The notes under the pieces are model-generated. The model had not been told where the DNA came from, did not search any database, and saw nothing but the letters and a program-made list of their open reading frames with translations. Positions 43,234-51,463 of a stretch of DNA of 60,825 nucleotides are shown here, in pieces. The stretch is taken from positions 1 through 60,825 of the forward strand of contig JAFNXL010000025.1 in the NCBI GenBank assembly GCA_017379075.1. The letters run 5' to 3'. The stretch's first letter is position 1. Each line of letters starts with the position of its first letter. Made by a program: the position numbers and the translations under genes. Source of the DNA: Bacteroidaceae bacterium. GTDB taxonomy: Bacteria; Bacteroidota; Bacteroidia; Bacteroidales; Bacteroidaceae.

Positions 43234-44083
43234 TGTACTTCTTCTTTAGATAGAATACTATATCTGAGTCTGTTTTACCTGTCCACTCTATACCTACATC
43301 ATTTAAGAATGCTTTAAGTGCCGTCTCTAATGTCACATCAAAGGTTGATACACCCTTAGATGCTGTGCCCTCAATATAGCCCTTCTCAATAAGGAGATTC
43401 TTCATCTCTGTTACGTCAGTACCAGACATGCCTACACTCAATACTCGATCCCCAAGTTTCTTAAAGTTTTCTGCATAAGCAGTAAGTTTGGTAATAGTTG
43501 TTGTGCCTGCAATACCATCCTCAGTCAGACCCATATCCTTCTGGAATCTCTTTACAGCGTCAGCAACATTCTCATCATATACTACATAACCAGAATAATT
43601 AGTTTTAACTTTTGACTTGTCCAAATACTCACACTTAACCAGGTTGTCAGTTAGAAGTTTCACATCAGCTCCATATAAGTCCTTGTTGAGTGTGCGAGAA
43701 CCCAACTTATATGACGAAGGAGAAACATATGAAGATGAACTACTACTTGAACTCGTTGTACTTCTTGTTGTGGTTGTGGATGAATAATGTGATGAGTGCG
43801 AATAGTGGCTCGAACCCGATCTGTGTGAACTATGGCTTCGATGAGATCTGTGTGAACTATGGCTTCGATGACCAGCTATATCATAAGTATTATCACTATT
43901 TATCTTAAGCATCAATTTGTAGCTAAGATCTTTCTTTGCCTCACCTACTGACGCTATATCTAAATCCATATCTGAGTCATTAAAAGAGACTGTTGGTGCA
44001 GCTTCTGCGCCATGTGTTCCCGCTATTGCAGCTATTGAGGTAGCCACAATGCCTTTGATTAAATCTTTAAAGCTCTTTTTCAT
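43226..44083 (-). CDS. hxsA: HxsA: exported His-Xaa-Ser repeat protein with peptidoglycan-binding domains
   Basis: 285 residues. Signal peptide to about residue 28 (T-H-G-A-E-A-A). Residues about 72-101 contain nine H-x-S tripeptides (H-R-S, H-S-S and H-Y-S), the hallmark of HxsA (TIGR03979), followed by a Thr/Ser tract to about 123. Two peptidoglycan-binding type-1-like domains follow: about 127-200 (L-G-S-R-T-L to T-T-T-I-T-K-L) and about 210-280. It is the predicted substrate of HxsB/HxsC; the modified tract would be exposed outside the inner membrane while the C-terminal half grips the wall. The upstream gene ends 4 bp before its start. Confidence 0.92.
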   Translation of the reverse strand: MKKSFKDLIKGIVATSIAAIAGTHGAEAAPTVSFNDSDMDLDIASVGEAKKDLSYKLMLKINSDNTYDIAGHRSHSSHRSHRSHSSHRSGSSHYSHSSHYSSTTTTRSTTSSSSSSSSYVSPSSYKLGSRTLNKDLYGADVKLLTDNLVKCEYLDKSKVKTNYSGYVVYDENVADAVKRFQKDMGLTEDGIAGTTTITKLTAYAENFKKLGDRVLSVGMSGTDVTEMKNLLIEKGYIEGTASKGVSTFDVTLETALKAFLNDVGIEWTGKTDSDIVFYLKKKYND

Positions 44084-44087
44084 ATGC

Positions 44088-45287
44088 CTAGAAATAATAT
44101 GTAAATGCTGTTCCTACAGCACCAGATTCGCTATTGAATGTACTAGTTGTTTTTGTGTGTATTTTATAATATGCTTTCCAATCCCAATGTCTGCCAGCAA
44201 ATCCCATTTGCAAGATCACACTTCTTGATGGTACAGATAATTGAACAAAGTCTTCGTCACCATATCTATAAAAATCACTTTCGTTAAAAGGATCTCCAAA
44301 ATCATACTCGAATTTGTAATTATCTGATAAAAGAACGCCAAACTCGTATCCAATACCTAGATAGAATGACCAATTGTCATTTCTAGCTGCATTCCAATTA
44401 AGTATGATAGGAAATACAAATTGATTAACCTTTCGTTTATAGTCTGCATAGCTATAAACATATTCATATCCCCAATAACTATTATAGTCATCATATGAAT
44501 AACCCACCCACTTACTATATCCAGTATACTGATATTTTATGCCTATAGTAGAGTTAAAAAGTGAATTAAAACGACCTATACGCATAGATAGTCCCCAACC
44601 AGAAGAGAAGCTCTTTAATCCCTCTATTGAGCCTTCAATACCGACTCTAACAAATGGTTCTTTTTTAACATATGTGGAATTACGATACCCACTATTGGAA
44701 TTATAACTAGATGAGCCATAACTTCTATTATTAGACGAATATGAACTGTTATAAGAACTTGATGAACTAGTTGTATTGGAAGAACGGTAGGATGATGACG
44801 ACGATGTACTACTACTTGACGTCTTCTTAGCCATAGCTGCTTTCCACTTATTAGCAATATAATCCTTTGTCATACCCTTTTTAGCGTACGACTCCGCTCT
44901 TGTTCTATCAGAATAACTAGAATTTGGCGTAAACTTATCCGCTAGCCTTTTTGCCATATTATCTGAAGCCGTATCATCATACTTACTTCCTGGATGTTTG
45001 GCCCTAAATTGTTCGTATGCCTCAAAGGTATTAGTTGTCTGAGCTAATTGCCAGTCTGCATCTATTTGTCTATCAGAAATAGTTTTATTGAATTTTTCCA
45101 ACAATGCTTTCGCTTGCTGGTTGTCTGGGTACTTTTGCAGTATTTTTGTAACCAACTCTATGGCACCTGTTTCATTACCACTAGAGAATCTAGCTTCTGC
45201 TTGACGTAAAGCAGAAGATATATCCTGAGCACTCGCAGACAGTACAATCACGAATGATAGTATCAATAATGAGAATATCTTTTTCAT
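44088..45287 (-). CDS. Secreted Ser/Tyr/Asn-rich outer-membrane-like protein
   Basis: 399 residues. Signal peptide to about residue 20 (V-L-S-A-S-A-Q). An N-terminal helical repeat part (about 20-140) includes A-Y-E-Q-F-R-A-K-H-P-G-S-K-Y, the same module that recurs in the GTPase-like protein of the operon. A low-complexity tract of Ser, Tyr and Asn spans about 155-207. From about residue 210 to the C-terminal F the sequence looks like an eight-strand-type beta barrel rich in Tyr and Trp. It probably sits in the outer membrane with the tract in the periplasm or outside. No named family. Confidence 0.6.
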   Translation of the reverse strand: MKKIFSLLILSFVIVLSASAQDISSALRQAEARFSSGNETGAIELVTKILQKYPDNQQAKALLEKFNKTISDRQIDADWQLAQTTNTFEAYEQFRAKHPGSKYDDTASDNMAKRLADKFTPNSSYSDRTRAESYAKKGMTKDYIANKWKAAMAKKTSSSSTSSSSSYRSSNTTSSSSSYNSSYSSNNRSYGSSSYNSNSGYRNSTYVKKEPFVRVGIEGSIEGLKSFSSGWGLSMRIGRFNSLFNSTIGIKYQYTGYSKWVGYSYDDYNSYWGYEYVYSYADYKRKVNQFVFPIILNWNAARNDNWSFYLGIGYEFGVLLSDNYKFEYDFGDPFNESDFYRYGDEDFVQLSVPSRSVILQMGFAGRHWDWKAYYKIHTKTTSTFNSESGAVGTAFTYYF

Positions 45288-45288
45288 A

Positions 45289-46071
45289 TTAGAAGAATTT
45301 TGGATCTAATGAGTTAGCTGCATCATTATATTTAATTGACTTAAAACTTGCATCTAAGGCACTATTGCTATACTTATGCTTGCTCAAGAATAATTGTGCA
45401 TTCTTGAGCATCTGGTAGTCTGCATCAAAATCATCAAAATAAGAATAATTACTTTTGAAATTATTCATCTTCTTACACTTCGGTAGCAATGTTTTATTGG
45501 TATATGAAGTCATTGATGTGTTTGGTACTGCAGCTAGACCTTCTTTCAATGAAGTACAATTACTCCATGGTTGCACAGAATACTTTGCGCTTTCAGTAAT
45601 ACAATTCTCAACTTGCGATTGGGTACGACAAGACTGACTAGATGCTAAAAGTGACTGTATGCTATAATATCCACTTACAGCATTAGCAGTGTATTTATGA
45701 TCAATATACTGAGCAAACTTATTTAGAGACTGTAACTCTGATTCGTTCCAACTTTTTTGGTTGAAATATGAGCGTAAAATCAAATCTGCTTTAGTGTTTA
45801 ATAAAGCATTGTATTCGGAGAGAGTTTCACTTTCTACTGCCCCCATTGAGCCAACTATTGCCAAGTCTGCATAAAGTTCCTTAAGCTGGTTGAAATCTTT
45901 TTTTGACCAGCTCTGAGACAAACTATCAACACCTTCAGTAAAGTCTTTATGATAATTATATTGTTCTATGGCATCCTGAGATGTACCAAGTGACATAAAA
46001 TGGCTTATCGCTAAATATAGTCCTCCTATAACAGCGACCATAACCAGTAAAATCTTAAATACTCTCTTCAT
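45289..46071 (-). CDS. Membrane-anchored protein of unknown function
   Basis: 260 residues. One membrane helix at about 5-25 (I-L-L-V-M-V-A-V-I-G-G-L-Y-L-A-I) followed by a helical, Ser-, Lys- and Asn-rich periplasmic part with two Cys (about 153 and 162) and one at 201. It overlaps the preceding gene by 17 bp. I do not recognise it. Confidence 0.55.
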   Translation of the reverse strand: MKRVFKILLVMVAVIGGLYLAISHFMSLGTSQDAIEQYNYHKDFTEGVDSLSQSWSKKDFNQLKELYADLAIVGSMGAVESETLSEYNALLNTKADLILRSYFNQKSWNESELQSLNKFAQYIDHKYTANAVSGYYSIQSLLASSQSCRTQSQVENCITESAKYSVQPWSNCTSLKEGLAAVPNTSMTSYTNKTLLPKCKKMNNFKSNYSYFDDFDADYQMLKNAQLFLSKHKYSNSALDASFKSIKYNDAANSLDPKFF

Positions 46072-47503
46072 AAAAACTATTCAAAAAGTTATTTATGAAA
46101 CTAGTTATCTCAGACCAGTAGAGAACAGAAAGTACACCTACTGCTGCAATAAAACCTATAATGAGAATAGCCATTAGCCATTTAATCCATTTAGGAGATG
46201 ATGATTGATAATCATTATACTCATAATCTCTAACTGGTTTAGGATTTTTAGGAATATCAACTTGATATACATTGTTAAAGTCTAATCTCGCTCTGTACCC
46301 ACAGAATCTATCAGACTGCGTTAAGTCCTTATATATTTTAGTTGTTTCATCAATTTGCATAAACACCGGGCTAGAACTGATGCTATTATCAAAATTGAAC
46401 TGAACTCTTATTTTTGATACTTTAGGTTCCATCTTAATTAATATTTGAGAATTAGTTGTTGTTAGATCTACTTCGCCATTGTATTGATGGTAGTGTGGAC
46501 CTGATGCTGTTATAGGCACAACTCGCAATGTTTTCAATTCTTCTTCCGTAAATCGTATTAGCTTTCGATTTGACTTATCTGGAATACGTCCATTGACTGT
46601 TAACTCAATAAGACTCTCATCGACACAAGTATTGTCGGTTGATTTGCGGATGTCAAAATACCAAGTTTTTGTGAAGACTACGTTTACTTTAGAAACATCG
46701 TTTAAAACAATTGATGTTCCCTTTATTTGAAAGTATTCACAATTGCAATGAGGTGCGTTGCATGCAATAATCGCATTATCAACCCCCTGCTTCCTATATG
46801 TAATATTGAAAGTATCTTGAGCATTTATGAATCTGCAATTTGCTTGGGCATCTTGAGCATCGTAAATATTATAGTATTTGCGTAAAGAAGAAGTTATATG
46901 CTGAATTGCTATATTATCTTTAGTATTACCATCTTTTGTAAGAATTATCTTATCATAAGATGCATATCCTTCTTGAGCGATAAATGTCAAGAGATCTATG
47001 AGTTCTTCATCATTCGCATAAACTTTATATCCGTATGTGGGCTCGGTTGTTGTAGTATTCTTATTAATTTTAGAAGGAATACATTTCGATGAAGTATACA
47101 CCGCAATGTCATTTATAACCTCTTCTACAGTTTCATTGCTATATTCTCCATTTACAATGAACTTATGTGAGAGTTTTGTTAATGCCTCATAAATATCCTT
47201 GCCGTCACAAATATGATTTCTCTCTACGAAGAAAGTAACCATAGCCATTCCACCTCTGGAATCTCGACTATTTCGTGTAATGTGAGAGAAGTAATTGCCA
47301 TACTCGTTACCCCATATAACATAGCAATCAGCTCCAGCCTTACATAATTTACCATGTAATGCTCGAGGGTCAGATATTGATTTTGCCCAGACAGTAGCTT
47401 CTGTGAAACTGTACTGATTTAACAACTTTGATGGATACGTAAACTCGTGTCTAGTATCATCATCAAACTGTCCGTACAAATCTACTTTTATATACTGTTT
47501 CAT
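46055..47503 (-). CDS. Cytosolic protein with C-terminal membrane anchor, possible GTPase partner
   Basis: 482 residues. No signal peptide. N-terminal part (about 1-115) with D-L-Y-G-Q-F-D-D-D and F-S-H-I-T-R-N-S-R-D-S-R-G-G-M-A resembles the adapter-type domains next to bacterial GTPases, but I cannot name the family with confidence. One membrane segment near 443-465 (I-K-W-L-M-A-I-L-I-I-G-F-I-A-A-V-G) leaves a short outer tail. It lies directly downstream of the GTPase-like gene (3 bp gap), which supports a physical partnership. Confidence 0.5.
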   Translation of the reverse strand: MKQYIKVDLYGQFDDDTRHEFTYPSKLLNQYSFTEATVWAKSISDPRALHGKLCKAGADCYVIWGNEYGNYFSHITRNSRDSRGGMAMVTFFVERNHICDGKDIYEALTKLSHKFIVNGEYSNETVEEVINDIAVYTSSKCIPSKINKNTTTTEPTYGYKVYANDEELIDLLTFIAQEGYASYDKIILTKDGNTKDNIAIQHITSSLRKYYNIYDAQDAQANCRFINAQDTFNITYRKQGVDNAIIACNAPHCNCEYFQIKGTSIVLNDVSKVNVVFTKTWYFDIRKSTDNTCVDESLIELTVNGRIPDKSNRKLIRFTEEELKTLRVVPITASGPHYHQYNGEVDLTTTNSQILIKMEPKVSKIRVQFNFDNSISSSPVFMQIDETTKIYKDLTQSDRFCGYRARLDFNNVYQVDIPKNPKPVRDYEYNDYQSSSPKWIKWLMAILIIGFIAAVGVLSVLYWSEITSFINNFLNSFYEESI

Positions 47504-47506
47504 AGC

Positions 47507-49153
47507 TTATCCTTTTAAGAAATCCCACAAACTACGCCCAGTGCTATCACTTTTCTTGCATATATTGTCTAATACCAACTTCGCGTACTTACCATTAAAC
47601 TCACAAAGCTGTTTAGCAACCACATTGCCTACAGAGAAAGGAATGACTTTGAGGTCTTTAACGCCACAGCTTCTACTAATTTCCTTCAATGTTTCCCAAA
47701 AACCATTAAAGTACTTTTCTACATATCTTTGTGCTTCTACAGCCTGATCCTTATATTCACAAGGAATCATATCACTCTTGGTTACTAAAACATATATACC
47801 ATTAACTGAACTGCTGATAATTCTTAAATCGTTAAGATAGTTCAAACATCTATCCAAGTAGTCACTCATATTAAGATTTGAGTTATCATCCCAAATTCTG
47901 TTATGGCCATTATATTCAACTACGAAGAACATAATCTTTTTATTTCTTTTGTCCTTCAAATAGTTAAATGTTGTATTTAGTATTCGCTGACGATCTTCGT
48001 CTAGGTCAAAATTTTGGCTACTAAAATAGATGCATTTGAATATCTCACCTGCAAGGTCAATAAGTGTGATCGGATGTTTTCGGTTATTGTCATCCTTAAT
48101 ATCAACATTCATATCATAAATACAGGCATTAGATGTACTATTTGGTAATCTACTAATACCAGATGGGTTAAATATATTTTTTAATCCATCCATATATTCA
48201 AGAGCTCCGCCTCTTTTGATAAGTTTACCTTTAGTGTAGGCGCTGCTCAAAACTGCTCCCAAAGTACATGTTTTACCAGATGCAGGTGTACCCCAAAAAT
48301 ACACTTCTGTTTTGCCCTTCTGCAATTGTTGAGGAGAAGTGTAAATAGGCAAATCAGGTGGCCTTTGATAAGAGAGTATTTCATTGGCCCAATCAGCACC
48401 TACAATACTTATTAGCTCCTCACGAGAAATAACATTATTATTAATTGCTGTTTGAATTTCCTCAGCACTAATGTAATTTTTATCACTTGAAATACCACTA
48501 ATCAGGGCGTCGTGCTCCCTTCTACTACTAATTATATTTTGAGCATCAGAGACCTTTTTCCCATTGGGGTGCTTCGAGATGTAATCTCTATATGCATTTG
48601 TAGTGTTCATAGAGCATGCGAACTCCCAGTCGGCTTGATCGCTAAAACCAACAAGAATTTCAGTAATTTCCTTAGAATGCTTACCAGGGAAACTATCTCT
48701 ATATTTAAGATATGCTTCTTGAGTATTGATTCGGCACGTGTTTAACCAGTCTATATCCTTCAAAAGGAGGTTTGCATCATATAAATGGTCTCCTTCTGGG
48801 TATATTGCAATATAGGCATTCAAAGATTCTTCTGTTGGTGCAATTGAAATATCATTCCACCAACTATCTTCAAGGTCCTCTAAGGCTTGCTTACAGTTCT
48901 CTGCATACTTACCTTCAGGAAAAATCCTCAAATATTCATGATACGCCTGTGGCGTATGAGACTTTTGAGCTCGTTTCCATATAATATTCTCATTACAAAC
49001 GATCTCCTTATTAATCTCGTCTTCTCGTTCAGATGACAAGCCATTAGCTCTTAACTCATCCATAGTTATAACACCATCTCTCAAATATTTTACAATATTT
49101 TTGATCGGTATTACATTACAACGACTTAATATTTTATCTTTTTTCTCTTCCAT
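47507..49153 (-). CDS. GTPase-like P-loop protein with N-terminal helical repeats
   Basis: 548 residues. C-terminal half: Walker A W-G-T-P-A-S-G-K-T at 287-295, G3-like L-I-D-L-A-G-E near 363-369 and G4-like V-T-K-S-D near 457-461, so a small GTPase fold is likely. N-terminal half: four degenerate ~42-residue repeats with the pattern A-Y-x-x-Y-x-x-x-x-P-x-G-K-Y (about 66-205), flanked by two copies of a short module V-I-x-x-E-E-L/M-D-E-L (about 28-35 and 240-247). The same A-Y/F-P-G module is found once in the secreted protein at 44088. Role: probably a nucleotide-driven switch of the Srf-Hxs machine. Confidence 0.7.
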   Translation of the reverse strand: MEEKKDKILSRCNVIPIKNIVKYLRDGVITMDELRANGLSSEREDEINKEIVCNENIIWKRAQKSHTPQAYHEYLRIFPEGKYAENCKQALEDLEDSWWNDISIAPTEESLNAYIAIYPEGDHLYDANLLLKDIDWLNTCRINTQEAYLKYRDSFPGKHSKEITEILVGFSDQADWEFACSMNTTNAYRDYISKHPNGKKVSDAQNIISSRREHDALISGISSDKNYISAEEIQTAINNNVISREELISIVGADWANEILSYQRPPDLPIYTSPQQLQKGKTEVYFWGTPASGKTCTLGAVLSSAYTKGKLIKRGGALEYMDGLKNIFNPSGISRLPNSTSNACIYDMNVDIKDDNNRKHPITLIDLAGEIFKCIYFSSQNFDLDEDRQRILNTTFNYLKDKRNKKIMFFVVEYNGHNRIWDDNSNLNMSDYLDRCLNYLNDLRIISSSVNGIYVLVTKSDMIPCEYKDQAVEAQRYVEKYFNGFWETLKEISRSCGVKDLKVIPFSVGNVVAKQLCEFNGKYAKLVLDNICKKSDSTGRSLWDFLKG

Positions 49154-49157
49154 CTAT

Positions 49158-50084
49158 TTAATCTTCTTCAGGCATTTCTACTATATAGTTATTGTCATCG
49201 CCTATTGCGGCTATGTCCTTTGAGGTCACAATCCAAGGTAACAAGATTATTGCACAGCATATAATAGCTAGCAAAATGGCAATAAATGATGGTGGAACAA
49301 CTGTTGTACACAACTTTTGTAATCTGTCAGCATTTTGATTGAAAGATTCGTCCTCAAATTTTGGATAATTTCTTTCCAGAGTATACTGCTTTTGGCTCAG
49401 CTCACCATAGTTTGCGAGCCAAGAGTTTACAGAAGAAGTAACATCTTGAATGTTTTTAGGAAGATTAATATTCCATATAGTTGTTGCACTTTCAGAAAGC
49501 CAGACAGTTCTTTTTTCGCTTAATGCATCTATATTGTCTCCTAATAAAAAGTCTTTCAATCTGCTTGCGTATTTTTCAGATATAGAAATTTGGGACATAC
49601 CTAGTGACAATGGTTTTGCAACCATATCAGTGTATCCTTTTGTTCCAACCTTTAACCCAACTATTGTTGCTTTGTAACTTTGGCATCGTTGGTCTACATA
49701 TTCTCGATATTTTGCATCTAACTCACGCGCATCATCAATAGTTTCTGAATAAAGTTCTACAATTGAGTCCTTCTCTTTTATCATACGCGTAAAATGAGTA
49801 AAGAAGACGGATGACACTAACAGGAAAACTAATATAATGAGTCCAATAGATATTTGACCTATAATACCAAGCCGAAGCCACCTTGTAGCTTTTGCTTTAC
49901 ACATAATATTGAGCAAAAAGACGATAATGCCTGTAAATGCCAATGCTATGAGGATAGAAAGCCCTAGTGAGCACAATTGACTATATATAAGCCCCATAAA
50001 GCTTATATATGTATATGTTAGAAGTGCAAGTGTCGCAAAGACCCAAGCAAAATTAAATTTAGATCTGGACATATTCAGAATCAC
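49158..50084 (-). CDS. Inner-membrane protein with four predicted helices
   Basis: 308 residues. Hydrophobic segments at about 13-35, 40-62, 72-97 and 267-290. Between the third and fourth lies a ~165-residue helical soluble part (E-L-Y-S-E-T-I-D-D-A-R-E-L-D-A-K-Y). Short acidic C-terminal tail. No family recognised; a structural or channel component of the operon is likely. Overlaps the upstream gene by 26 bp. Confidence 0.6.
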   Translation of the reverse strand: MILNMSRSKFNFAWVFATLALLTYTYISFMGLIYSQLCSLGLSILIALAFTGIIVFLLNIMCKAKATRWLRLGIIGQISIGLIILVFLLVSSVFFTHFTRMIKEKDSIVELYSETIDDARELDAKYREYVDQRCQSYKATIVGLKVGTKGYTDMVAKPLSLGMSQISISEKYASRLKDFLLGDNIDALSEKRTVWLSESATTIWNINLPKNIQDVTSSVNSWLANYGELSQKQYTLERNYPKFEDESFNQNADRLQKLCTTVVPPSFIAILLAIICCAIILLPWIVTSKDIAAIGDDNNYIVEMPEED

Positions 50085-51459
50085 TTTGTTTATTATTATT
50101 CCCTACTTGATTCTCTGGTAACATTTGCTCTAGCTCATCTATTCTTCTTTCATATTCTTGAATTAGAGCGCGTATCGCCTCGTAATCATCGGTCTTTTGT
50201 GGAGTTTCTTGAGGTGTTTCTTGTTTAGGCGTATGCACAACCTCAGGAATAGGTTGAGTTACAATAGGTGTATTGTTTCGTGTACTACACCCTCTAAACA
50301 AAGAAGACAACAACATAATAAGGAGGCCCATTAATAAAAGTCCTACGATCCAACTCAAGCAGCCAGAGAACCAGCCTCTACCAAACCCACCAAAACCAAA
50401 TCCACTAAAAAGGTTTCTAAACCATCCAAATAGGCCACCACTAAACAAGTTACCCCAGAAACCCTTACCATTCTTTTTGTATTGAGCCTTAAAGACTTTA
50501 TCTCCATTGATTGGATTGTTTATATCTTCATCCCAACCCACGAAATCATAGCCTCGTTTGGGTTTAACTTCAGGCACTTGCATTGGAGGTACAGGCTCTC
50601 CATTTTTTGCTCGTATTGTATCAATACCCTTTATCTTACCGTGTTCGCCACCATCGAATCTCACATTGCTAAACTCAGGCTGCGCTGTTTCAGACTCCAC
50701 AATATCGTTAGTTGGCGCAGTTTCTTCACTGACTGGAGGTGCTGGAATAGGAGTACATATGGCAGTAAAATTAATATCTGATTCTACCTTCCGATTATGT
50801 GGGGCATCTGGTTCCCAAGATGAGAATTCAAACCCATCACCAGGGATAATATTTGGAATATCTTTACCTCCATTTAGGACATGTCCATGACGTCGCTTTA
50901 TAGTACCTTTAATACCTGACATTATACCATTTCCTCTAACTTGATAGTTTATGGTATACACTCTTTTATCATCTATGTCCGTTCTAATAGATGTAGTAAG
51001 ATTCTTTCCATCTATTAGTCTTAATCCCCATACGCCAAATATAATTTGGCCTTTATCGCAATATACCAAATCATCAATGTAGTCAGATGATAAGTACTTT
51101 GTGAGGCACTTAAAATATTTTTGATCATGGTCAGGTAAATCTGCTGCGGTCCTATTAAGATGCTGGATGATTAATTCCTTCTGCTTTGAGTATTCATCAC
51201 CTTCAGCAGTTCCTTTCAATTCAGACAATTTTATTGCATTTTGGAAGTTCGCCGGTACATACCAGTCAATCATCCCATTTGTCGTATTGAAAACGGGCTG
51301 CGCAAAAAGGTTGTGATACTTTCTGTCAATTATATGCTTCTTAATGGTGTTATCAAACTCTATATATCTTTCATAGAAAGGTACGCCATTGATTTTTTCA
51401 ACAGCAACACCATTCATATCAATCGAACAGAGTTTTACTTTATCTCTAACAGAACTCAT
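50059..51459 (-). CDS. Membrane protein with InlB-like repeat and coiled coil
   Basis: 466 residues. N-terminal 130 residues of unknown fold. Two beta-repeat units resembling the Listeria-Bacteroides (InlB B) repeat follow, the clearer ending Y-D-F-V-G-W-D-E-D-I-N-N-P-I near 303-316. A Gly/Phe-rich stretch (about 330-360) leads to one membrane helix near 365-388, and a C-terminal coiled coil (about 420-450, I-R-A-L-I-Q-E-Y-E-R-R-I). It precedes the membrane gene at 49158 and follows srfC by 4 bp. In Salmonella-type srf loci a protein of similar length (SrfA) is next to srfB, but I see no clear sequence match. Confidence 0.55.
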   Translation of the reverse strand: MSSVRDKVKLCSIDMNGVAVEKINGVPFYERYIEFDNTIKKHIIDRKYHNLFAQPVFNTTNGMIDWYVPANFQNAIKLSELKGTAEGDEYSKQKELIIQHLNRTAADLPDHDQKYFKCLTKYLSSDYIDDLVYCDKGQIIFGVWGLRLIDGKNLTTSIRTDIDDKRVYTINYQVRGNGIMSGIKGTIKRRHGHVLNGGKDIPNIIPGDGFEFSSWEPDAPHNRKVESDINFTAICTPIPAPPVSEETAPTNDIVESETAQPEFSNVRFDGGEHGKIKGIDTIRAKNGEPVPPMQVPEVKPKRGYDFVGWDEDINNPINGDKVFKAQYKKNGKGFWGNLFSGGLFGWFRNLFSGFGFGGFGRGWFSGCLSWIVGLLLMGLLIMLLSSLFRGCSTRNNTPIVTQPIPEVVHTPKQETPQETPQKTDDYEAIRALIQEYERRIDELEQMLPENQVGNNNKQSDSEYVQI

Positions 51460-51463
51460 ATAA

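Noticed and set aside
43690-43908. 72-codon + strand frame opposite hxsA
   Set aside because: It is antisense to the His-Xaa-Ser and Ser-rich tract, whose codon bias keeps the other strand open.
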